Shown here: in pieces, positions 33,701 to 48,700 of the stretch
Layout of the letters: each line of letters begins with the position of its first letter
Numbering within the stretch: position 1 is the first letter of the stretch
Source of the DNA: Drosophila persimilis
Taxonomy: Eukaryota > Arthropoda > Insecta > Diptera > Drosophilidae
Reading direction: 5' to 3'
DNA: 64,000 nucleotides
NCBI RefSeq assembly: GCF_003286085.1
Contig: NW_020825355.1
Location: 310,001-374,000 of the forward strand
Made by a program: the position numbers and the translations under genes
Notes under the pieces: generated by a model
The model's input: only the letters and a program-made list of their open reading frames with translations
Told to the model about the DNA's origin: nothing
The model's database searches: none

Positions 33701-36700
33701 GAAATTTATGAGGAAAAAAGAGTACAAATATCATTCGCATTTGGTTATAACGATAGGTAGAGTGTGAGAGACTATTTATGTATAACTAATTTAATCACAC
33801 TTATCCTAGGGGAATATTCAATTCGATTTTTGTTCGAGAACCTTTGACCAATACGATGGGGGTAGGGAAAGAGGTACACAGATAGATCTATGGTCTCACC
33901 TTGGTCATCAAGTCTTTGGCTCTGGACTCAAAGAGATGCTCGAGCTTCTGTGTGTCCACATTGGCATTGGGCAGCTCATCCCAAATTGTCTTACCCACCA
34001 CCTGGGGTATCAAGTCTTCGCGCACTTCCTTCCAGAAGAGCTTGACCTGCGGATAGAAGACACGATCTTAACCATTGCCCTTTCGATGATCCTTACTTCA
34101 ATCCCCTTACCGTCTTCTTGTTCTTCTTGATCGTGTTATTCCCATTAGCCAGATCCCCATTCACGGATCCATTCAGGGAGCTATTCACACTGTTGGTGAG
34201 GCTCCCACCATACCCAAACATGGGGGGAGGGATCAAGCTGGGTGCTGGTGGCATCATGGGTGGTGGCAGTATGCCTCCACCGCCTGCGAACGGCGGCGGT
34301 GGTGGCGGTATTCCGACTCCCAGGCCACGTGGCGCCAGCACATCCTTCTCATCGTCATCGTGAAGATCGGTAAAGTCCAGGTCGCAGAGGTTCAAGGGTC
34401 GCGTCATATTCCGCACCAGTTCCTCCCAGTGCAGCTCGTTCTCTGATTTCTTCGGCTCGGACTTCTTCAGCTCCTGATCCACACTCGATGATCTATTTTT
34501 TTGAGGGGGAGATATAACCAAAGGTTAATCCTTTATGTCATCATGATGGCAGTATACGACATTTTGCGAACGGAGTGTTACTATCAGCTATCAGTCGATG
34601 GAGGTGGGCCATAAATGGCCTTATCGGGGGACACGCCTTGTGTCCGGCAGCAAAATAGTCCCGAAAGATAACGATAGAATCAGGCGACTCGGGGGCCAGG
34701 CAGGAAGAGGCCAGGCTACTTTCTTCGAGAGCTGCGATGACGAGAGGCAGATATGGAAAGACCCAAACTTTTACCTAGAACCCACCACTGGATGAATTAT
34801 TGAACTCTTACGAAACTCTCACATAAAAAAATCTAATCAAACAAATTTGCCCGATGGACTCCGCCGACGTTGCTGCCGCCGTCGCATTATCGGGTTGCAT
34901 TATCGATAGATAAGAGCTCCTGCCACGATGTTCGAGTGGTATAAAAGTTGAGAGCTGTACGAAATTAATCATTAGTTGTCACGGCATTACTCGAACGAAA
35001 TGGATGTAAGTCTCTTGGATTGATCCCGTATCCGCAAAGATTAGGATTGACTCTGTTTCTGTGTTGCAGTTCAACGCAATTCTCGAGAAGACCAAGGCCT
35101 TCAGCAAGAAGCCCCCAACGGAGGTGTACCTGGAGTTCTATGGCCTCTACAAGCAGATCCACGAGGGCGATATTGCCATTGAGAAGCCCGCCGATGCCGA
35201 GGGTGCGGCCAAGTACGATGCCTGGCTGAGCCGCAAGGGACTGTCTGTGGATGCCGCCAAGGCTGCCTACACTGCCCTGTATGAGAAGTACAATCCCATC
35301 TACGGATAAGCTATGGCTAGAGCCAATAGTTTATAGTTCCCCCGTTCCTGCAATAAATCTTTTTTTAACTGTTAACTATCGATGGGTTTTTATTGGGAAC
35401 TCTGAGATTAGTTATTTTGCGGAATACGCCCCGCTCCAGGTCCAGCTGGGGGACGATTGGCCAAAGGTTCCACCCATTTCGTAGAGCTCGACTTCTTCAA
35501 GCATCATTGGCGATAACTTCGTCCTGTATGCGGGACACCTCGAGAGCCAGCACGATATGAGCCCCAATAATCTCCACATCCATGGCCTCATCGACAATTT
35601 CCCGAAGAATCTGGGTTAAGGACTCTGTGGTATGTAGTAGCTGGCGATTCAGCTCAACAACACGGCTCAGAGTCTCTAAATCCAAAGCCGCGTGCGGCAC
35701 CCCTCGTTGGCGCAGCATTCGTAGCTCGATTTGAATGTTCTGGGCGTTCTCTTTCAGGCCCTCCATCAGAATCGTTCGAGTATTGAACGGTTCCATTTGA
35801 ATTTTCTCTGGCTACGTCAGTCCGGCTTTGAGCAGTTTATTATTTTGTGTAATAGACAGGAGTATAAATCAAATCCTACTAGGACTTTGCTGTTTTGTAA
35901 ACTCCAGCAAAATGACTTTTAAGGGAACGCTAGATCGATTCGATGTAAAACCCGATAGAAATCCCCCAGTCACATCGTAGGCAAGATATGGGGATATGGG
36001 AGATCTAGCTAGCATATTTCTATGTTCCCCAAAAGATTCTACCAATGAGTCACGAACGAACCCTTAAAAAAACCCTCTACTATTCGTATACGTATCTTTG
36101 CTCGTGCTGCCCCCGATGCACGGGATTTCTTGCCCTAAATTCTTATCGCGGCTGTAAACGTGGCGCCATATATACTCGTAAATCAGAAGTACGCGAGATA
36201 CAACCTGTACGCAATCATCGCACGAGCTTCAAATCGGATTTACCGTTAATTCGGTTTAAGAGGTATCGAGCGGGAACGCTGAGAGACGCGGCAAGGGCCG
36301 CTGCTCTACTTGGTACACGGTACATACATATGTACATATGTCAGCTTATGATGTATGTAACCAATACAGTATGTGTATTTTATAATGGCACAGAGAGAGA
36401 CAGTCAGAGGTAGAAAGAGAGAGAATGAGTAAGCGCGTGGAAATAATTCCGCAGTCACAGAAAATGGATTTGTTCATTCTGGCTTCAATAATGATCCTAT
36501 CTGATCTAGATTCTGCAACCTGATTGGTATTCATTCTGGTCAGTCTCAATGATTCCGCGTTTTCGGTTTCTTTGTGGAGACGGAGTGGGGCGGGGAGAAA
36601 TATTGAAACAACCTTGATTCAGTGCGATATCACAGGTTAGGTGGGGCTATCAAAGAGTCTGCTCTAGCTTTTATAGTCCCTTAGAACTAGGTGTCAAACA

Positions 36701-39700
36701 AGACATACAGACGGAAGGCCCGACGGACAGACAGAGTCGTCTATTGGGGGGGTCACCACAAAATTAATATATACCTAAACTCTTCGAGGACCGGTTCATA
36801 TCGCTAGAAATATAATCTCTTCGATTCTGAGTCAGTTATGGACTCTATACAGTCTTCTTCCAGGGAAAAAGTAGTGGCATACTCATAGCATAAGCTATCT
36901 CTATCAAAGCCGAAAAAGTCATACGATTTCGTACTTGGACGAGTACCAGGAAGAACAAGGCTTTCAGTTGAAAAAAGTATCCCGAGCAATGTAATCCTTT
37001 AAATCTCACCTTGATATTTCCCCCTTGCTTTTGCTCTTGGCCAGTCCCTCTTTGGCTTTCGATATAAGGCCGGACATATCGCCGACAATGGCAGAGCGAT
37101 TGCCTGGCTCCTGTGTGGGACTTGTGGGCAGATTGCTTAGCTTCTGTGTCAGATCCTTGACCGTGTGGTCGCGCTTCAGCTGCAGCTGCAGCAGCTGTTG
37201 TTGCTGCTTCCCCTCGCTGTCCAGATCTGTGTGGGGGAGAACAACAATTGTATAGTAATAGCACACTTATCCCTGGGGGTATGTCACACAGAAAAGTATG
37301 CAGCGGCTGCTGTGTGATGGAGTGATGGACATGTCTTGGCAGCGCTCGAGAGTATGCAACACACGGCACCCTACCTGTTGGGGTATCCACAGCGGGGTTA
37401 GTACTGGTTAGGGTTCTGGTCGCAACGCTGCCAATGGGGGCATGCCACCAGCTGGGTGGCGGTGGTGGTGGCGGCGGCGGTGGCGGTGGTGGTGACGCCA
37501 ATGCCATGGGCTTCTGTATGGGACTCAGTGGCTCTGCTTCTGGTGGGATATCTCCCTTAACCGGCGTGGAGCTGAGCGGAACGGGCGTGAAATCAAATCC
37601 TGACGCATTCAGCGACTTCTTGGGACTGAGAAGGACTCCATCGGGATCCTGCTGCTGCAGCTGATGCTTGGGCGATTGACTCATCTGCGTGTAGTAGTTA
37701 TTCAGGCGATTCGCATCATTCTCGTACTTCTTGTAGCCACTGTCCGCCGTCTGCTGGATGTTCTTCATGATCCCATTGATCACAGTGGCGTTCCGTTCGC
37801 GGAAGAGATTCTTTTTCGTAAGGAACTCGTTCTGATTGTTGGTGTTATTGTTGTTGTTGGCCTTGTCGAAGCTGTTGTTGATGATCGAGATGCTGTGGCT
37901 GCCGCTTAGCAGCTGCTTGCTGGGACTCAGCAGCAGGCTGTTATTGGGCGTGTCATTGTTGCTGTTGCTGCTAATATTATTGTTGCACGGCTGCAGCGGC
38001 AGCTCGTGCTGCAATGACTGCGGCGGACTGTCGCCGCTTTGTATGGTGGCAGGAATGGCTGTTACGATTTGGCCTTTTGGCCGGTTAGCATATGGATCAG
38101 CGGGTGAGGCAACAGCGGGACAAACACACACATGGATGGAGCATGGATTAGCATTGTTTTTGTTTTTTGTTTTTGTTGGGGATAGAGAGAATCAAAAGTT
38201 AGTAAGCAGCCTGTACAGAGAAGCCTTTGCGTTATCCTGCGGCACCGTACTCACCCAAACCCTCGCGCTGCTCCAGGGCGGCAAATATCCCATTGGCCGC
38301 TGCCTCCTGTTGCTCCTTGAGGAAGCTCTTGTGCCGCTCTGCGCGCTCCCGACGACGCCTAAGGCCAGGCGTGACTCCCGCACCATCACGTGCTGTAAAA
38401 ATCCAAGAGGGCATTAGTTCTCTGAGTGCTGCAGGACATCCTTATTCGATTCTCACGCTTCTTCTCGTTGAACAGGCCGCCACTGAACTCCGTGGAGTTG
38501 GTGGAACCCGAGCTATCCTCGTCCAGGGTTCCCTGGGTGGGCGTCATACGCAGTAGGGTTGTGGCCAGGACCTTGGTGATGGGCGCAGGACTGTTGTCGG
38601 TGCTGTGGCGTCGCGATTTGCGTCGCTCTGTGGTGTTCGAGCCCGGACGATAGCGCTGAGTCTTGCGCATAGAGTTTTGGGGCAGCCGCTGGCCATCAGA
38701 TTCGCCATCTTCGAATCTGGAAAGGAGTTTACGAGATATATGAGCAATCTGCGGGCATAATTCTTTGGGTAGAGCTGCCACCCACTTGAGTACAGCCTCG
38801 TAGAGTTGCAGCTGATCGAGCAGATCCAGATCGGTGCCCGGCTTGGACATATAACGCTGGATGACCGTCTCCATGCCCTGCTGCTCCAGTAGATCGCTTT
38901 CGTCGTAGAACGTGTCCTGATCGTTCAGTCCAGCGAGGGTTTTGTTGATCAACGATGTGGCATAGATCACCAGTTCGGCATCTGCATTGTCATAGTCCTT
39001 GAGCAGTCTGTGGAAACGATCAAAATATTCAATCAAATGAATGAATGGCTCCCCCATCTCCGATGGTCTTCTGCCCAAAAGTATACCTCATTATATTCGA
39101 CCATGGCAACGTGCCCTGTGTGGCATCCACCGCGTGTATGGCACTGACCAGCACATAGCAATTGGACTCGGCATATTCCACAAACACCAGCAACAGCTTG
39201 AGGGCCGTCTTCACCACGGATCGGTAATTGGAGGCAATCAATGAGTACAGCCATTGCATTGTCGGCTCATGCTTCATCACGCCGTTCATTCCATCCACAT
39301 AGAGCATGACCTAAACAGCAACAACAAAATGACATAATTATCCTCTGGGATCTATCCATCTGTCCATCTATCCGCCGAACCATCGATCTGTGGGATTCTC
39401 TTACCTGTCCCAGGGCACGCAGTATATAATTCTGATAGTTTTGATCTGCGCAATTGCCCACGCGCACCAGACAATTGAGACCGCCGAGGGCCACAAAGGC
39501 ATGCACCAGATCCTTATCCTCCTGGAACACCTGCTTCAATGAGAATAACGCACGTCGCAGGTCGCTGCCCTCCGATGAAAGTAGTTTTTCTGCCAAGATG
39601 CGAGTAGTTTTTCCCATTATTAAGTAGGGTTTTCCCTAGTGAATTGATTCGTATTTCTTACCAATAATCGAATGCACGCGCACATTCAGTTGTGTGCGTA

Positions 39701-42700
39701 CCACCAGAGAGTTTTTGCGGCTGTTCAAAATATAAAATATATAATTAGATATTAGATTTGTAATATTGCATTGATTTGTAATATTGTTTGAATTTCTCAG
39801 GGCACACTATGTGGGGGGGCAAACAGCAGTGCCTGCCTGCTGGGTCCACTGGGTGGAGAGGGAGGGTTCATTGACCAGTTAAGAGCATTGATTACCCGCT
39901 GCTTTGCTGCTTTGCTGCTTTGGCCTCCCTGCCGCCCCTCATAATACTCGTAAAAATAATAACCAACAAAGCAGATAATTGAAAATGGACTATGAAGAAC
40001 ACACACACACTGGGCACTGGGCACTGGGCATTGGGCACCCTGGACTTGGACTTGGAATCGGAATATAGACAAGAATTCATAATAATAATAAAGGTTTCTT
40101 CTGCAGCCACACCTGTCTCTGTCTCTGTCCTCTCTCTCGTCTCCCGTCTCTCGTCTCTTGTCTGAGGAATTTTTGATGCGGCGCATGAGGCACATGATTT
40201 GCATGCAAGCACGCTGCCATGACTAATGCGATAAGCATGATTAGTGGCCCAGAGGACGGGCCCAAGACCACTCTTGGGCCTATAGACCACTCTCATTGGC
40301 GCCAACCGCAGACTCGCGTAAATGGGCTGCCCCTTTCAAACGCTGCAAAGTGGCTGCAATTTGCGCAGACGCGGCGACATTTACGTTATAATTTCAAAGC
40401 ATCTGGGGGGGGGGATGCCAGGAGCCACCACCTTATTCCCGGTTTATGACTGATGGCTGGTTGGATGAAGTGAAAGTCAGAAATAGACTGCCAGTTGCCT
40501 GCCTGGCTGCCTCTTTCCCATGCCTCATCTCTCCTCCCTGGAGGTTAAGCAACTTCAGAACATTGACTTTGCCCCTGGTACGGTTATGACTTTAAGCCTT
40601 CTTCTTTGAGCCCTGGTCTTCTTTAAGCCATCTTGCTGTATTGTTGTGTGTTCTTCTACTTTGACACTTGTGCCCCATCGCGTACATCATTTTTCTTTTG
40701 TGCGGCAGAGCTCTGCTTTAGCGCCTGCCCTGCTGCCTGCTGCCTGCCGCCTGCCGCCTGTTGCCTTCTGCTGATGTTGCTGCCTTTTGTCATGACATCA
40801 CGTTCGCACACGGTGCTCTGGCACTGCTCTGCCACTGCTCTGGCACTACTCTGGCCGCGAAATAAATAAATAACAAAGAAAAAAAACTATCAAAAGTACA
40901 CATAATGATCGACTAGTGGGTACCTCGACTAGAAGAAGCAATTCTTATGCTTGAAACGGTAATGGAATCTATCTTTGGATATTTCCCTTGGAAATGTTCT
41001 CCCTAGTCGAGCGCATCCCTTTTCTAATACCTCAAGGGGTATTTGTTGAGAAATGTACTTTATATGCATGCCAGTTATGAAGAAAAAGCGCTCAAAAAAA
41101 AAAAATATATATATATGTATAACGACTGGAGGAGGCAGAGGTCCAACAACAGCAACGACAACGACATCAAAAATGTGGCAGTACCCATAGCCATGGCTTA
41201 TACTCGTACTCGTACGTTGTACGTTGTCTCTTTTGTGCGCGGATTAAATGCAAATTAACTGCAAGTTGCGGCAGCAACAAGTTGCACGTAGCCATGTCGT
41301 GGCATGCAAATGTCTGGAGCACTGCCAGGCAGGCAGGCAGGCATTCAGGCAGGCCAGAGAGTCCGTTTCCTGTGTGTGCCTGCCACAAATACGAGTACGA
41401 GCGACAGTCAAATAACTTTATTAGCGAATCCCCCCCCCCCCTTCCACCACCCCCCACCCCCCCTTAGATGGGAGTCGGATATGGTCAAGAAGAAGGCGAT
41501 CCGACCGCCATGTCGTATGTGTAATATATGTTGCATTTCGGTGAAAGGCTGACAGGAGCGACAGAGAGAGAGAGCCACCCACGATCTGGTGCCCCAGTAA
41601 CCCAAAGGAGGACAGGTTCAACATTTCAACGTCCAGATGCTGCTCTGCGGCTTTCCCAAAAACGTGGGGGTGGGAAAATGAGCAGCCAAAATGGGTTCAA
41701 GGTAAGCAGCAGCAGCAGATGCCTTAGCAAAAGTGAAAATTCTTTGACAAATTTTTGTGGGTGGCTGCTGTGGCTGCGGTGGCACTGATTGCGCCAGGTG
41801 TCGACCGCCTCTGGCCACCACCATGTGGGTTGACAATTCGTTAGTGTCCACCGATCATCCCACACACACACTCCACTGAGGAAGGGAGAGGGAGAGAGGG
41901 AGAACTGTGCACTCACCTGGCATTCAGGCCCTCGATCTCCTCGGTCTGTTCGGCCAGCGATGATTCCAGGTCCAAATAGGCACCATAGTCCCCATCCTTG
42001 TACACCTGAATGGCTGCATCATCGATCTGCAATGAGAGAGAAGACAAGGAGAGCCGGCAATTATAATTAAAGTCTGGCTAAAAGTAAATGGCAGCAGCAA
42101 CAACAACAGACACTGCCACTGCCACTGCCACTACCGCACTACGCAGTAAAAGTTGTTTATGGTTTCGGTTTTTCGAGTAAAAAGAGAAAGAAGCTACGGG
42201 ATGGTGGCCACAGATGGGGGCTACAGATGAAGCCACTGCTGATGGAGAGGTTGATGTGCTGCTGGTGCACCATAGAACGTTTTGTTGCATTGAAAGTCAG
42301 CAGACGATTTCGTTTAGGCCAACATTGAGGCCGACAGCAGCCGGAGTTGGACCAACTTGATGGCTGACCAAGAGATGACGCGCCGACTGGCTGCTGGCTG
42401 CTGGCTGCTGGCTGCTGGCTCTACTGGTCACCTACTTTTCTCTGCTTTCAGTTTTCTTTCAAGCCGCTGATTGCCTTGGCTGCCTGCCTGATTGATCAAG
42501 CTCCTGCTGCGTGCACAAATGCACTGATTGACGGCGCGCAGACCAACTCTTGTCTTGTCGCTGTCTGTTTATTGGCGCATTGAAAGTAATTATTTCTGCA
42601 TTTACAGAACAATTACCGGGTACAACATGGTATTATATCTGTGTCGATGCTTAATGCTCAATGCTTAATGTGTGAAAACAGCAGCAGCAAAAGCAACAGA

Positions 42701-45700
42701 AACAGCAACAGCATCAGAGAATATTCTCTGTCATCCGGGTGGAGGATTAAACAGACGGTGGAAGGTGGGGTTTTTGGGACTGTTTTAGGGCTCATTCTCT
42801 TATGACTCGTATACCCCTTTTTTCTTAGGAGGCATTCGTCGAACGATGTTGATTTGTTGTAATAGTTTCCCATAAGCGAATGGCTACAAACAGAAACAAT
42901 TTATTTTAAAAAAATTATTCAATGTCCTTTTGTCAAATTAGTTTAGTTTCTTAATAAATTTATGAATCTAGGAATAAATTCCATAGAACATCCAATGACT
43001 TTTAACAACTCTTGACTATACACTCAGAGAAAAATATTTATTTTATATATGAAATATATTTTTATTTAGATATTTTATTTTGAAAACCACTTTATTTTCT
43101 TTAGAGAATTTCCAAGCACGGTGCAAATCTATTGATATTTCATTTGAGTGTAGATGCCTGCATCATATTTCCATCTACTGATTAGTTTATGAATCTATTA
43201 CTGCCTTTCGTAGAACCCTATCTGGCGGAGAGAGCCACAGCAAACAAGTCCATAAATATGAGTATATTTTTTTTTTTTTAGCTGAAATGAGACTTTTCCT
43301 AGTTAAATGACTCGTCAGCACTTGAGAGTTTTGTTTGCCCCAAAAGTCGGTGCGTGCCACGCAGTCTAGTACGAGTCACGTTTCCTTATCAAAAAAAAGA
43401 GAGGCCCCACTCGAAGCCACTTGAGCAAATTTCCAGCTGACTTCCTGGCTGAGGCATTGGGCCAAAAAACTTTCTAGACCAACGTTTGGGTTCCGTCATT
43501 GTTTGCCCCAAAGGAGGAGCAGCCGAGACATTCAAATTATGTGTCAAATGCGTGCTTTAGTCTACTGTATAAACACAGCAGATCTTTATATAAGCGGGCG
43601 GGCAATTAAAATCAAAGCAAATATTGGAGCCCTCAAGCTTTCGGCGAGAAAAATAAAAACAACAAAAAACTATGGCTTGGCATCGGTTTTATGATTTATT
43701 TATGTTCCGTCTTTCATATTCGTTTGTTCATTCGTTCATTCATTCATCCATTCCCTGCGTCTCATTCACAGGTCTATGCAAATTTTTATATCGGTCGCTT
43801 TTTTGGCTTTGATTTTTTTTTTTTTTTTGTATATTTTGAGTGAAGCATGACAAGATTTTTAATCAAAATGATTTTTGGCCAAAAAAAATAAACAACACAC
43901 ATAAATGTGGCCATTGACACAGTTAAGGGGCGCGCGCGAGCATTAAAATCCACGAGGAGAAAATATTTAAAAAAAAAAAAAGATTTAATGGGGGGGAAAA
44001 AACTATAAAATCAGCAAAACGATAGATCCAATATGTTTTGGGAAAATAAACAAATACTTTTCATACAATATTATTGACAGCCACGTAAATTCGTCATTGA
44101 GACTTTTTTGCGGGCGAATAACAAACTGGATATTAATTTTGATTAATTATGTTTTAAAATCCATGAGTAATGTAGAAAAAAGAGGGACATACAATATACA
44201 AGCAATTTGTTGGCTCTAATGAAGAGATGACATATGGATTTGGCTTTTTTTTTAGGCAGTTTGTTGGGGATTTATATGTGAAAATATTCATTGTAGGGGA
44301 TTATATGTGGTAGAGCAGTTATAAATGGTGATAAATAAGTGACTAACTAGCAAATTGGATAGGAGAGAAATTAAGATAAAAATAAATTAAGTATCCAGCT
44401 CCCCATTCAACACATAATAAACGAACTAAAAATGGGATTGATTTGAAAACTTCTTTTTTTAAATTTAGAGAAAATTATTTATTAGTTTCATAAAATCTAG
44501 CAAAATATTTCTTCCTTCTCCAGTCTATATTTGAAATCAAACAAATAGAGATCAAAGGTCAGCCCACTCACAAGCCAAATAAAACCTAGCAAAGAGCCTG
44601 AAAATTGTTAACCTTGTTGTCGTTTCAGTGACTAATACACTTTTGCTTTCACATCAATCAGAGTTGATTGACCCACAGGTTGACCGCAAAATCTGATGGA
44701 TGGCCACAGTGCTAATTGAATTCAAAAACCCAGGCATAACTTCAAAGGGGAAATATACAGAAGAGATTGCTGTGCAAATTCGTAATGCAAATAATTTAAT
44801 GCCAGAAGAGAGACAGAGAGACAGAGAGATGCCTGCCGGGAGATGGTCAAAAGTGTCGAGCGTGGCTCAAATATTTGACCAACAATTAAATTTCAAAGTT
44901 AATGGAAAAGTTTTCGCACCGGGTCAAGCCTTACAAGTCAATGATTTTGATTGACTTTGAATGCAGCAACGACTGTGAATAATACTAATATTGTTCAATC
45001 GTGTGAATGACACATGTAAATGACGCAATGCTCTCAATACTCGTATAACGGATTAATTTATTTACTACAAATAATTGAATTCGCTTTTTATTTATTTTGT
45101 TTATTTTAATGAGCTTTTGCCTTTGGCTTTGGCTTTACCTTTTGGTTTGGTTTTTTTTTTTTTTTTTGTGAATGAACTGTTCGACTTTTTTCTGTAGTTT
45201 AATTGTGGCCTGTAGTCTTTGTTGTTGGTTCTCTATTTCCATTCAATTGAACACGCGTACTCCCTATATGCTTATCTCTCATTCGGTTCTGTTCTGTTCT
45301 GAATGACGCGAAGAAACAGTCAACACAGAAATAATTGGCAGAAAGAATAACAAAATAAATTCAAATCAAAACATTAGAAAATCGAATTCAACGTTGTCGA
45401 ATGGGTAGATACTATGTAAATTTAAGGATTTAAGGACCAAGCGACACCAAGTCGAGGTCGACCGTGTGAAGGACCGTGAAGGAAGTTTTAAAGAAGACGT
45501 TTCAAGACAATTTCTAGTCTAAATATATGAAATAATTGGTGTCTAATCTATTATTGAATTCGTTTTAATTTTATTTCATATTTTATTGTACTCAATTAAT
45601 AATTTCTAAAACTTGTATTCTCAGGTTTTCCCCAGCATGGAGTTATTTCTTTCCCCAGGTAGAAGATACATGTACGTATCTTTAAGGATAGATAGTTTGT

Positions 45701-48700
45701 GCTGTTTGGGCTAATGGTATCCCTCTAGGTCTAATCAAGAAAATCTGTTCGGTGAGCGAGTAACGGACTTTATCTGGATCTGCAGCATGAAAATAATCCC
45801 CCCGTATCTATCGTGAAACAGATACACCCCACCCTACCCTGTATACCTGTATATATTGAGTATCATATCGTTTCCATTGGCCAGCCACAACGACCACTAC
45901 TCGCATGATTATTTATATTTTTAACTTTTGTGGGTTCTCGAATCTGTCGGCACTGTCCGTCCCGCACTGATGTCATCGCTGGAGATTAGGCTTGGTGGAG
46001 ATTGGTGGGGCGAAAATTTATGAATCTATTGTAATGCGCTAAATTTAACAAGTTGCATGCAGGGAACTGCCGATAGCACTAGGGGCAGCAGTCGTACATA
46101 CGAGCAGGCCAGCAAAGTTCTCTCTGTTTGCTGACTAATTGGACAAATGGCATTTACAGCTGCCGATGCCGATGCCGATGCCGAAGCCGAAGCCTGCCAC
46201 ATAAATCTGCCTCCGACAACATCCTGAGAGCACACTCTGGATATAGAAGCTGGAAAGCCAGAACTTCCTTTTGCGATTTGCTCATTAGAATTTATTGCCG
46301 CCGCTTGTCAAGATTTACGTATCCTTGCGGCCTGCTCTGTGCTCTGCTCTGCCCCACTCTGGATGACAGATGACAGGCAGTGGCTGGTGGCTGGTGGATG
46401 GTGGCTGGTGGCTGGCTGCTGGTGGCTGGCTGCTGGTGGTGGTGGCGGTGGAGCCTCCACGAATGGGGAGGCTGTTCGATGGCTCCTTAGTGGCTTTTTT
46501 GCAAATTAGTCAAAGTCAGGCAAAGGCTGGCTGGCAGCGCGATGCCACTCGTTGCAGGGGCAAACAATGGCAGGCTTAGATAATTGCTGGCCATGGCTTT
46601 CACAATGCGCCCAGAAAAAGAGAGCCAGCCCCAGCTCTGGCTCTGACTGTGGCTCTGGCTCTAGCTCTGGCCCTGGCTCTGACTGTGGCTCTGGGGCCTG
46701 GGGTTTTCTGCCTGCCCCAACTTCCTATTAGTTGCCACAGATTGTGCGATAGCAATAAGTTAGCCCAGCCCGGGGCTGGCTCAGAGCTGGGCTTGGATCT
46801 GTTCGAGCCAATCCCTCCTCGCCATTGCCATCTGCCATTGTCTTCTTCTGGCCGGGGATCGCGCCCAGTGGAAAGGGTCGGTCATTGGCATTGGCCCATC
46901 CATTGGCAATGCATCATTTGTTCGGTTCGAGAATAAAATATTGTAATAAGTACGTGGCCTTAGAACATGCTAAAACACTTTACTTCCTTGTCTCTTTAAT
47001 CTCTTTCTCCCCCCTCTCTCCCCCTCTCTCTATGTTTTTTTTTTGCCAGAACAGAACTAACCCCTTTGTTTGTTTTTGTTTGTGGATAAGTTTTTCTTCT
47101 GTTATTTACCAATTACCATTTAAGCAGATTTCCTAAAAGTTTTCCCCCAGTGGTTTTTGTTGTTGGCTTGTGGTTCTTTCCATTTCAACGCTCTTTCCTC
47201 TCACTGATTTTCCAACATATAAAACTTATTCCGCTTCAATTGACTTACATCTCGCCCCTTCTTTTTTTTTTCTTTTTTTTTAGATTTGTGGCTAGAGTTT
47301 TTTTTTTCCTCTTTTTTGAATCAATTTGGTTCTGGCCAAGTTTAATCTTTGGCTTTCATGTGGAAATTTCACAAATAAATCAATTGTCGATTTTTGTTTA
47401 GTTTTTTTTTTTTTTTTGGAGGAACGAGCATACATAATCGCTCCATTGCCGGACGATAAACGAGTTATAATGCTTTTTATGCGTTTTTATTTTTATAGGA
47501 AATGTGGTGGCGATATAGAGCGATAAATGCGTCTAAACACGCTATGCAAATGATTCGCGGTCTCGGTCTCGGTGTCGGTGTCTGGTCTGGGATGCCGTGC
47601 CACAAAACAAAAACCGCACTGGAAATATACACATACAAAATGTATATGCCATCGGTTCAGAGACAGTGAGTGCGAAAAGTCTGCGATTGGGGCGGTAAAT
47701 GCTGCATCAAATCAATCCAATGATAAATTCCGATATGCGGAACAAGGCAGCAGGCATTAGACAGGCATCACACACTCGTAAGCTGCCGGCTTGGTTCGCT
47801 CTCAGCGAAAGGAGTGGAACGAAGGAGAGTGCAAAGTGACACTTGCAGCCACAACAACAACAACAATAGCAAGAACAACGGCTGGCATGCGAAGAGAGCA
47901 GGAGCGGCTTTGCCTGAGAGAGTGCTAGAATGGTAGAGCTTAAGAGAGAGAGAGAGAGAGAGAGTGATAGAATGGTAGAGCTTAAGAGAGCTTGGGCGAG
48001 CGAGCGAAGGAGAGAGTGATATGTGTACATATGTAGAGCGTTAGAGCAGTCGTATGCGGGGGGGAAGGAGGGCGAGTCTGAAGAAGAAGCAAAAGCTGAA
48101 AAATATTCTTCATATACGGTAGTATGTGAATATTTATTTATTTATTTATTAGAAATTCCTATGCGATTACGAAAAGGTTAGATTGCAATCTGCTCAACAT
48201 TTAAATGGAAAAAATCCCCTTTTTCTGGATTATAGTACATTTTCAACCTTTAATTCGCACAGTAGCTGTCATACCCACTACTGTTCACAGACTTCTGCCA
48301 TGAACTGTGAACAACTATCAGCCAAATCGGCTAAATCTGAAAAATCCGCAAAAGCCAGCATCATCAAAGCGCTGGGCTAGCGTGTGCAAAAACTGTTTTC
48401 ATCATGGCATAAAAATAAATATTAAATTTTTGAAAGAAGTATAAAAAAGAAACCCTCAAAAAACTTCTTCATAGTTTTACTAACAAACAAAAAAAAACAA
48501 CAACAAAAAACCCGCAATCTTGATCTCGATAATGCCTATACATACTTCTTAAAGTATCTCGTAAATGCGACGCTAAAAGAGTTAATGCCTTTTCGTATAC
48601 AAAAGATTTTCGTACGCTGTGTGTGTGTGTTTTTTTTCGGCCAAAAGATTTAGGCTGTCCGATAAGACAGAGATAAGCTAAGGCCCGTTGAAAATACGGA

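Larger units (their letters stand above)
34493..37009. other. Fhos intron carrying two nested genes
   Basis: A 2517-nt intron between the linker exon ending at 37010 and the FH1 exon starting at 34492. It holds the acyl-CoA-binding gene (plus strand, 35000-35309) and a 99-codon gene (minus strand, 35497-35796), plus about 1.2 kb at 35.8-37.0 kb in which I see no gene. Confidence 0.8.

Noticed and set aside
44700..44954. Plus-strand 84-codon frame in a Fhos intron
   Set aside because: It has an ATG but no promoter, no polyadenylation signal nearby and no protein similarity that I recognise.
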